Source: Deltaproteobacteria bacterium
Lineage (GTDB): Bacteria; Myxococcota; Polyangia; Polyangiales; B10-G4
DNA length: 6,853 nucleotides
NCBI GenBank assembly: GCA_019312705.1
Contig: JAFDCW010000257.1
Location: 1-6,853, forward strand
Direction of reading: 5' to 3'
In this document: piece after piece, positions 1 through 6,853 of the stretch
How positions within the stretch are numbered: the stretch's first letter is position 1
Layout of the letters: each line of letters begins with the position of its first letter
Notes under the pieces: generated by a model
The model's database searches: none
What the model was told of the DNA's origin: nothing
What the model saw: only the letters and a program-made list of their open reading frames with translations
Made by a program: the position numbers and the translations under genes

Positions 1-914
1 TCGAAAAGGCCTACGACTGCCGCTACGGAGAGAACCCCCACCAGCAGGGCGCGTTCTACATCGAGCGCGGTGCCACGGCCGGGTCGATGGCCCTCGCCGA
101 GTCCCTCGGCGCCGGCGGCAAGGAGCTGAGCTTCAACAACATCGTCGATATCGACGCGACCCTCGATGCGGTGCGGGAATTCACCGAGCAGCCCGCAGCG
201 GTGGTGGTCAAACATACAAACCCCGCCGGAGTCGCGGTGGCCGAAGACCTCGAGACGGCGTTCCGCACTGCCCGTGCCGCGGATCCGGTTTCGGCCTTCG
301 GGGGCATCGTCGCCCTCAACCGCGAAGTGGACGAGGCGACGGCGAAGGCGGTCACCGAGTCCTTCATCGAGTGCATCATCGCCCCGGCCTTCGCGGGCGG
401 CGCCCTCGACGTGCTGATCCTCGCGACCGGCGAGATGCTGGGGGCGGACCGCGGCGGCGTCACCTTCAAGCGGGTGGACGGCGGCGTCGTCGTGCACGAA
501 CGGGATGGCTCTGGTATCGGCGAGGTCCGGGCCGGCCGCGTCGCCACCAAGCGCGCGCCCACGGACGCCGAGATGCGGGCCCTCGACTTCGCCTGGCGCG
601 TCTGCAAGCACGTGAAATCGAACGCAATCGTCTTCGCCCACGAAGACCGCACTGTGGGCGTCGGCGCCGGGCAGATGTCGCGGGTGGTGAGCGTGGAACT
701 CGCCGCCAAGCAGGCCGGAGACAAATCGAAGGGGGCGGTCATGGCCTCCGACGCGTTCTTCCCCTTCGCGGACGGCATCGAGGCGGCCATCGCGGCCGGT
801 GTCACCGCCGTCTGTCAGCCCGGCGGCAGCAAGCGCGACGACGAGGTCATCGCCGCGGCCGACGCCGCCGGCATCGCGATGGTGCTGACCGGTATCCGCC
901 ATTTTCGCCACTGA
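1..914 (+). CDS. purH: PurH, bifunctional AICAR transformylase / IMP cyclohydrolase, C-terminal part (5' truncated by window)
   Basis: PurH performs the last two steps of de novo IMP synthesis in the cytosol: formylation of AICAR with 10-formyl-THF, then ring closure to IMP. Only the transformylase half is here. The first complete codon is at base 3, giving 303 residues before TGA. The fragment opens with the family motif RYGENPHQ (fragment residues 7-14). VKHTNPAGVA follows, with the Lys-His pair at residues 70-71 that corresponds to the known transformylase active-site Lys/His. SAFGGIVALNREVD, ECIIAPAF, CKHVKSNAIV, GVGAGQMSRV, ASDAFFPFADG and the terminal TGIRHFRH are all family-typical. 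The N-terminal cyclohydrolase domain (about 200 residues in E. coli PurH) lies upstream of the window. purD follows 63 bases after the stop in the same direction, so the two are probably co-transcribed. The frame is intact. The assignment is very secure. Confidence 0.97.
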   Translation, partial: EKAYDCRYGENPHQQGAFYIERGATAGSMALAESLGAGGKELSFNNIVDIDATLDAVREFTEQPAAVVVKHTNPAGVAVAEDLETAFRTARAADPVSAFGGIVALNREVDEATAKAVTESFIECIIAPAFAGGALDVLILATGEMLGADRGGVTFKRVDGGVVVHERDGSGIGEVRAGRVATKRAPTDAEMRALDFAWRVCKHVKSNAIVFAHEDRTVGVGAGQMSRVVSVELAAKQAGDKSKGAVMASDAFFPFADGIEAAIAAGVTAVCQPGGSKRDDEVIAAADAAGIAMVLTGIRHFRH

Positions 915-977
915 GGCCAATGCCGTGACTGACGCAGCTGGCCGATATTGGGTGACAAGCGATTGGTATGGACACTG

Positions 978-3565
<2,588 letters not shown>

Positions 3566-3569
3566 AGGG

Positions 3570-3574
3570 CCTCC
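3570..3574 (-). promoter_or_regulatory. Shine-Dalgarno GGAGG fixing the GTG start of the lipoprotein gene
   Basis: The minus strand reads GGAGG, then CCCT, then GTG. The four-base spacing is short but workable. It decides for the GTG at 3565 over the upstream in-frame ATG at 3784, which would leave the lipoprotein signal about 75 residues inside the protein. Confidence 0.7.
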
Positions 3575-3593
3575 GCCAAGAAAGAAGTAGGGA

Positions 3594-3622
3594 AAGCTAT
3601 GCAGGTACGGAGAGGGCGTCAA
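3594..3622 (-). promoter_or_regulatory. Candidate sigma-70-type promoter for the lipoprotein gene
   Basis: On the minus strand TTGACG (3622-3617) matches the -35 consensus at five of six bases. A 17-base spacer leads to TAGCTT (3599-3594), a poor -10 with three of six matches. A start near 3587 would leave a leader of about 20 bases carrying the GGAGG. The -35 touches the first AGCCGACC octamer. This is inference from pattern only. Confidence 0.4.
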
Positions 3623-3661
3623 GCCGACCCTCCGGGGCCGGGTGAGGGCCCTGGCCGGCTT
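3621..3661. repeat. Imperfect inverted repeat (hairpin) next to the lipoprotein promoter
   Basis: AAGCCG (3621-3626) pairs with CGGCTT (3656-3661). After one mismatch, CC (3628-3629) pairs with GG (3653-3654). After an internal loop, GGGCC (3635-3639) pairs with GGCCC (3647-3651) around a seven-base loop. Its left arm contains an AGCCGACC octamer. It lies in the shared upstream region of two divergent genes and is not followed by a T-tract on either side, so it does not look like a terminator. Confidence 0.6.
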
Positions 3662-3669
3662 ACGTCCTC

Positions 3670-3713
3670 CGAGCCGACCTCGAAATACTGTGAGTATTCC
3701 TTCGGTCGGCTCG
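3670..3713. promoter_or_regulatory. Nested palindrome, probable operator in the divergent intergenic region
   Basis: The outer arms CGAGCCGACC (3670-3679) and GGTCGGCTCG (3704-3713) are a perfect 10-bp inverted repeat. Inside sits a second perfect palindrome, AATACT-GTG-AGTATT (3684-3698), flanked by unpaired TCGA and CCTTC. The inner part is conspicuously AT-rich against its surroundings. It lies between the candidate divergent promoters, about 50 bp upstream of the minus-strand -35 and about 75 bp upstream of the plus-strand -35. Double dyads of this kind fit a dimeric regulator's site or a cruciform. The protein that would bind is not identifiable here, and no regulator gene is in the window. 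Confidence 0.65.
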
Positions 3714-3786
3714 TCCGGGCGCGCTCGCCCAGGGCCCCCACCCAACCACGGAGGACCTTTCTGGCCATCTGAGGGCATAAGCATCT

Positions 3787-3816
3787 TTGACTTATTCGGG
3801 CTGCTCTGAGTAAATC
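3787..3816 (+). promoter_or_regulatory. Candidate sigma-70-type promoter for the small gene and rluD
   Basis: TTGACT (3787-3792) matches the -35 consensus at five of six bases. An 18-base spacer leads to TAAATC (3811-3816), a weak -10. The region is locally AT-rich. A start near 3823 would give a leader of about 20 bases with AGGAGA at 3825-3830 as the ribosome site for the ATG at 3842. Confidence 0.45.
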
Positions 3817-3841
3817 GCGCCTGTAGGAGACCCGACGACTC

Positions 3842-4105
3842 ATGGCCCTGATCGAGACAGAAGAAGCCGCCCGCCGTCTAGCCCGCGCGATTGCCAGCGA
3901 CCTCTCGCTCTATAACGAAGAGAAGATCACCGAGGGTGTCACCGGCGACAACCTCTTCGACGTTCTCTCCGACGAGATCGAAGAAGGCCGCGCGCTCTTC
4001 AAGAGCCGCGTTGCGCCGGATCTCTACGCCAAGAACTTCTACGACCGCGCCATCATCGACATCCTCGTCCGCTCCAAGGGGCACGTTCAGTGCCCCCTTT
4101 GGTAG
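3842..4105 (+). CDS. Small conserved-type acidic cytosolic protein (LYN motif), function unknown
   Basis: This is an 87-residue protein starting at ATG 3842, with AGGAGA (3825-3830) eleven bases upstream. It has no signal peptide and no membrane segment, and it is rich in Glu, Asp and Arg with a mostly helical look. Residues 7-23 (EAARRLARAIASDLSLY) followed by NEEKITEG, then the segment with EIEEGRALFKSRV, match a pattern I recall from the C-termini of many deltaproteobacterial and acidobacterial proteins: ARxxAR-x-(L/I)-(V/A)-S-(D/E)-I-x-LYN-E, then a DIxxSRxxYxxRV-like stretch. That link is from memory and unverified, and no function is established. The frame ends with TAG at 4103-4105, 16 bases inside rluD, so the two genes are almost certainly translationally coupled and in one transcript. 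The last few residues (VQCPLW) are shaped by that overlap and are probably not conserved. Confidence 0.8.
   Translation: MALIETEEAARRLARAIASDLSLYNEEKITEGVTGDNLFDVLSDEIEEGRALFKSRVAPDLYAKNFYDRAIIDILVRSKGHVQCPLW
4076..4081 (+). promoter_or_regulatory. Shine-Dalgarno AAGGGG for the GTG start of rluD, inside the upstream gene
   Basis: AAGGGG lies eight bases before the GTG at 4090, within the last codons of the small gene. It supports this start and the 16-base overlap of the two reading frames. Confidence 0.6.
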
Positions 4106-5055
4106 TCGACGGGGCAGGCGACACCGAGCCCATCGTCTTCGTCGTTGACGAAGTGGACGGCGGGGAGCGCCTCGACCGAGTCCTCGTCGCCCAGGGTCTC
4201 GGCTACTCCCGGAGCGCGCTCCAGCGCTTCATCGACCAGCGCCGAGTCGAGGTCGACGGGGTCGTGGTGCCCGCCAAGGCGCGTATCGCCGCCGGTGCCC
4301 GGGTCGTCGTCCGTCCTGCGCCGCCACCCCCTTCGGCCGCGCTCCCCGAAGCCATTCCCCTCGTCATTCTGTACGAAGACAGCGATCTGCTCGTCGTCGA
4401 CAAACCCGCCGGCCTGGTGGTGCACCCGGCGCCGGGGCATCCCGGCGGCACCCTGGTCAACGCGGTCCTCCACCACCTCGGTGGTTTCGAGGGCGCCGTC
4501 GACCCGGTACGCCCGGGCATCGTGCACCGCCTCGACAAGGATACGAGCGGGGTGATGGTCGTCGCCAAGTCGCCCACGGCGCACGAAGTTCTGGTCACGG
4601 GATTCGCCGCCCATGAGATCGAGCGCGCCTACGTCGGGCTCTGTCAGGGCCATCCCCCCGGCGTGACGAACTTCGACACCTTCATCGGGCGTCACCCGAA
4701 GGATCGGAAGCGCTTCACCAGCCTGGTCCCCCGGGGCAAGCGGGCCGTGACCCGAATTACGGTCCAAGAGCGGCTGCACGGGGCGGCCCTAGTCGAATGT
4801 CGCCTCGAGACGGGCCGCACCCACCAGATCCGAGTTCACCTCTCCGACGGGGGTTTCCCCCTCCTCGGCGATCTGGTCTATGGGCGCAAGATCCGTGATC
4901 CTCGCGTCGCTGAGGCGTCGACGACCCTCGGGCGCCAGGCCCTGCATGCCCGGCTCCTGGGCTTTGCCCACCCCGTGACCGGCGAGGCCCTGCGTTTCGA
5001 GGCGCTTCCCCCGCCGGATTTCGAGGCCGCGGCGGCGGCCCTCCGGGAGTCCTGA
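4090..5055 (+). CDS. rluD: RluA/RluD-family 23S rRNA pseudouridine synthase
   Basis: The enzyme isomerises specific uridines to pseudouridine in large-subunit rRNA. E. coli RluD modifies U1911, U1915 and U1917 of helix 69. The product is 321 residues from GTG. An S4 RNA-binding domain spans about residues 26-75 (ERLDRVLVAQGLGYSRSALQ onward). The catalytic domain follows: LYEDSDLLVVDKPAGLVVHP (94-113), then HRLDKDTSG (146-154), where Asp149 is the catalytic aspartate by family homology. ETGRTHQIRVHL (240-251), the FPLLGDLVYG region and RQALHARLLGFAHP (282-295) complete it. An N-terminal S4 domain and HRLDKDTSG favour RluD or RluC over RluA. RluD is the best guess, but the target positions cannot be read from the sequence. 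The gene overlaps the small upstream gene by 16 bases. Confidence 0.93.
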   Translation: MPPLVVDGAGDTEPIVFVVDEVDGGERLDRVLVAQGLGYSRSALQRFIDQRRVEVDGVVVPAKARIAAGARVVVRPAPPPPSAALPEAIPLVILYEDSDLLVVDKPAGLVVHPAPGHPGGTLVNAVLHHLGGFEGAVDPVRPGIVHRLDKDTSGVMVVAKSPTAHEVLVTGFAAHEIERAYVGLCQGHPPGVTNFDTFIGRHPKDRKRFTSLVPRGKRAVTRITVQERLHGAALVECRLETGRTHQIRVHLSDGGFPLLGDLVYGRKIRDPRVAEASTTLGRQALHARLLGFAHPVTGEALRFEALPPPDFEAAAAALRES

Positions 5056-5164
5056 GCGTTCGGTCAATACGCCGGCGAGGCCCGGTTGCTCCCTCCAGGC
5101 GCCTCAGCCCACGTTGGTCTGCATTCAGTCCGCATTTCGATGCGCTTTCTTGTACGATGGCCCC
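5056..5164. other. Intergenic region rluD-ompA: no gene seen
   Basis: The region holds a small UUCG-loop hairpin (5131-5144) and a -10-like TACGAT (5153-5158). I find no convincing -35 at a normal distance and no Shine-Dalgarno before the GTG at 5165. Nothing else stands out. Confidence 0.6.
5131..5152 (+). terminator. Short UUCG-loop hairpin with pyrimidine tail, possible rluD terminator
   Basis: CGCAT (5131-5135) and ATGCG (5140-5144) form a perfect five-bp stem around TTCG, followed by CTTTCTTG. The stem is short for a terminator in GC-rich DNA and the tail is an incomplete T-run, so termination would be weak. It ends 20 bases before the next start codon and could instead be a leader structure of the OmpA-family gene. 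Confidence 0.3.
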
Positions 5165-6853
5165 GTGAGACGCCTGCTCCGGGGCCTGCTGCGCGTAACC
5201 CTCTTGGCGGTCATCCCCCTCGGGGCCACCGTCGCGTCGGCTCAAACCAACAACCCCTGCGCCGATGCGTCGGGAAATGCACGGTGCCTCGAGCTCCAGC
5301 TCTTCTTGCCGACACCGAGTGTCGGCACGACGTTCACCATCGATACGCCCGGTGTGCCTCGGCACCTCACATTCGTCTTCGGCGCGAACCTCAGCATGAG
5401 CTCGGGCATGCTCACCCGGGTCGACGCCGGCGAGGTGCACGTCGATGTCGTCGAGACCCACTTCCAAGCGGAGGTGATGGCGGCGATGGGGCTCTTCGAG
5501 TTCGTCGAGCTCGGCCTCATTCTGCCGTTCGCGGTGAACTCTGCCCTCGTGGATGCGATCGTAGATACCACCGGACACCAGACCAATGCCGGCCTGGCGG
5601 ACATGCGCGCTCTGGTGAAGGTACCGATCGTCCGTGGTGACTTCGCCCTCAGCGGCCGAACGGTCTTCTCGTTCCCGACGTCGACCAACGCCGAGAACTT
5701 CCTCGGTACCGGCTACTGGACGTTCTACCCGAACCTCGTCGCGAGCTACGATCTCGGGCGCGTGGATATCGGCGCGGAGCTCGGCTACCGCTTTCGGCGC
5801 CGCGCGTCGATCGGCGCCCTCGAGCAGGACGACGAGCTCCAGGGCAACATCGGTGTCGCCGTCGGCATCACCGATTGGCTCGCGGGCATCCTCGAAGCCC
5901 AGCTTCGCCTCGGCGTCGGGGGCCAGACCTTCGAGGCGAATCAAAACCCCGCCGATACCAACATCGGCGCGCGCCTCGACCTCGGCGGTGGGCTCTTCGC
6001 CGACCTGGGCGTGGGCTTCGGTCTGCTCTCCGGATACGGCGCCCCGAAATTCCGTGGGTTCGGCATCTTGCGCTACGCCACCCAGGACGAGCCCTGCGTC
6101 ACGGGTCCCGAGGACTTTGACGGTTTCGAAGACGGTGACTTCTGCGCCGACGCGGACAACGATCGGGACGGCATCGAGGACGACGACGACGACTGTCCCA
6201 ATGATGCCGAGGACGTCGACCAGTTCCTCGACACTGACGGGTGCCCAGATACCGACAACGATGCGGATGGGGTCCTCGATGGGAGCGACGAGTGCCCCTC
6301 CCAATCTGAAGACATCGACGGCTACCAGGACAGTGACGGCTGCCCCGATGAGGACAACGATGGGGACGGAATCGCCGACGGCCTCGACGAGTGCCCGATG
6401 GATCCCGAGGACCGCGACGGGTACCAGGACGACGACGGTTGTCCCGAGCCGGGCCCCGAGCGGGCGACGGTCACCGTGACCGATACCCGCATCCTCATCT
6501 CCGAGCGCGTCTACTTCGACTTCGACCGCGATACCATTCGCAGCGTCTCCATGCCGCTCCTCGACCAGGTCGCCTCGGTCGTCGACCAGCTGCCGCGTGG
6601 GCGCCGCGTACGCGTCGAGGGCTACACCGACAACAATGGCGAGGACCAATACAATACCGACCTCAGCTACCGCCGGGCGCGGTCCGTCGTCGAGTATCTC
6701 GCCAGCCAGGGCGTGCCGCGCTCGCGCCTCGACTACGTCGGCTACGGCGAGAGAAACCCCGTCGCCCCGAACGACAGCCCCGAGGGGCGCTCCCTGAACC
6801 GACGCGTTGAATTCACGATCCTGCACGCCGGCGAGACCAGCGGGCAGGGCTCC
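5165..6853 (+). CDS. OmpA-family outer-membrane protein with TSP3-type calcium-binding repeats (3' end beyond window)
   Basis: A likely outer-membrane protein that tethers the membrane to peptidoglycan. The frame is open for 563 codons from GTG 5165 to the last base with no stop. The start is chosen because a signal peptide follows at once: MRRLLRGLLR, a hydrophobic core, and cleavage after VASA (Ala26). An in-frame TTG at 5150 is the alternative. About 27-310 looks like a beta-barrel: alternating strands, aromatic and Gly-rich, for example ELGYRFRRRASIG and GLLSGYGAPKFRGFG. Residues 311-427 are Asp/Cys-rich repeats. The OmpA C-terminal domain (about 448-553) has VYFDFDRDTIR, GYTDNNG (Asp489), YNTDLSYRRA (Arg504) and NRRVEF. 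Asp489 and Arg504 have the spacing of the diaminopimelate-binding Asp and Arg of E. coli OmpA. After 553 the sequence turns to a Gly/Ser/Glu tail, so the gene probably ends soon after the window. No Shine-Dalgarno is evident. Confidence 0.92.
   Translation, partial: MRRLLRGLLRVTLLAVIPLGATVASAQTNNPCADASGNARCLELQLFLPTPSVGTTFTIDTPGVPRHLTFVFGANLSMSSGMLTRVDAGEVHVDVVETHFQAEVMAAMGLFEFVELGLILPFAVNSALVDAIVDTTGHQTNAGLADMRALVKVPIVRGDFALSGRTVFSFPTSTNAENFLGTGYWTFYPNLVASYDLGRVDIGAELGYRFRRRASIGALEQDDELQGNIGVAVGITDWLAGILEAQLRLGVGGQTFEANQNPADTNIGARLDLGGGLFADLGVGFGLLSGYGAPKFRGFGILRYATQDEPCVTGPEDFDGFEDGDFCADADNDRDGIEDDDDDCPNDAEDVDQFLDTDGCPDTDNDADGVLDGSDECPSQSEDIDGYQDSDGCPDEDNDGDGIADGLDECPMDPEDRDGYQDDDGCPEPGPERATVTVTDTRILISERVYFDFDRDTIRSVSMPLLDQVASVVDQLPRGRRVRVEGYTDNNGEDQYNTDLSYRRARSVVEYLASQGVPRSRLDYVGYGERNPVAPNDSPEGRSLNRRVEFTILHAGETSGQGS
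6095..6445 (+). repeat. 3.5 tandem 33-residue (99-bp) Asp/Cys repeats within the OmpA-family gene
   Basis: Three full units occupy residues 329-361, 362-394 and 395-427. Each reads roughly D-x-D-N-D-x-D-G-x-x-D-x-x-D-(D/E)-C-P, then a D/E-rich linker, then D-x-D-G-C-P. A half unit precedes them (Cys311 to Cys327, with EDFDGFEDGDFC). Cysteines fall at 311, 327, 344, 360, 377, 393, 410 and 426, alternating 16 and 17 apart. The DxDxDG cores are the thrombospondin type 3 calcium-ligand pattern, commonly found between the barrel and the OmpA domain in such proteins. Calcium binding and disulfides are inferred from the family. Confidence 0.9.

Noticed and set aside
56..805. Minus-strand open frame opposite purH.
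   Set aside because: The sense strand is unmistakable PurH. The antisense product is a Ser/Thr/Ala-rich shadow.
948..977. A ten-residue N-terminal extension of PurD from TTG 948.
   Set aside because: The PurD family begins at the MRVLVIGxGxREHAL segment, and the added residues are unconserved.
3670..3713. Rho-independent terminator.
   Set aside because: No T-tract follows the stem on either strand, and the stem sits upstream of both divergent genes instead of after one.
3566..3784. A 73-residue N-terminal extension of the lipoprotein frame from the ATG at 3784.
   Set aside because: It would bury the lipoprotein signal inside the protein, and it runs through the palindromes and the candidate minus-strand promoter. 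The GTG at 3565 has a GGAGG and directly precedes the signal peptide.
5140..5640. Arg/Pro/His-rich + strand frame from ATG 5140.
   Set aside because: It is out of phase with the signal peptide and OmpA-family frame and has no recognisable motif. The competing GTG 5165 frame is open to the window end with known domains.
4757..6826. A 689-codon open frame on the minus strand opposite rluD and the OmpA-family gene.
   Set aside because: The + strand encodes recognisable RluD and OmpA domains in full. The minus-strand product is a low-complexity Val/Glu/Asp/Arg-rich mirror of high-GC codons with no family motif, signal or ribosome site at its start. Long antisense frames are common at this GC content.

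Overview
This 6.85 kb window is GC-rich chromosomal DNA with housekeeping genes and two cell-envelope genes. Codon third positions are mostly G or C. The gene styles point to a member of the Myxococcota or a related former-deltaproteobacterial lineage: an outer-membrane lipoprotein with an Asp/Ser/Gly/Thr-rich linker after the lipid cysteine, an OmpA-family protein with calcium-binding thrombospondin-type-3 repeats, and a small 'LYN-motif' protein. This placement rests on style, not on a marker gene. I see no tRNA, rRNA, CRISPR array, insertion sequence or phage gene.

Layout. Bases 1-914 hold the 3' part of purH (AICAR transformylase domain), and 978-2246 hold a complete purD (GAR synthetase). 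Both are on the + strand with a 63-base gap, a usual purine-biosynthesis pairing. A convergent intergenic region (2247-2371) follows. It contains 15 perfect tandem copies of the hexamer GGAACG, which makes 14 GGG runs separated by AAC, a textbook G-quadruplex pattern. On the minus strand, 3565-2372 encodes a cysteine-rich lipoprotein of unknown function with two apparent beta-sandwich segments.

A divergent intergenic region (3566-3841) separates the lipoprotein gene from a + strand pair. It has a plausible promoter on each strand. Between them lies a nested palindrome: an outer 10-bp inverted repeat around an AT-rich 15-bp palindrome. There are also three copies of the octamer AGCCGACC. The + strand pair is an 87-aa cytosolic protein (3842-4105) whose end overlaps the GTG start of an RluD-type 23S rRNA pseudouridine synthase (4090-5055).

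After a 109-base gap, a secreted OmpA-family outer-membrane protein (5165 to beyond the window end) begins at a GTG. It has a signal peptide, a probable beta-barrel, 3.5 Asp/Cys-rich 33-residue repeats and a peptidoglycan-binding OmpA domain. It has no stop in the window.

The parts best worth following up are the G4-type hexamer array, the nested operator-like palindrome with its repeated octamer, and the small protein coupled to rluD. None of these proves a new system. They are the structures that known genes in the window do not explain.
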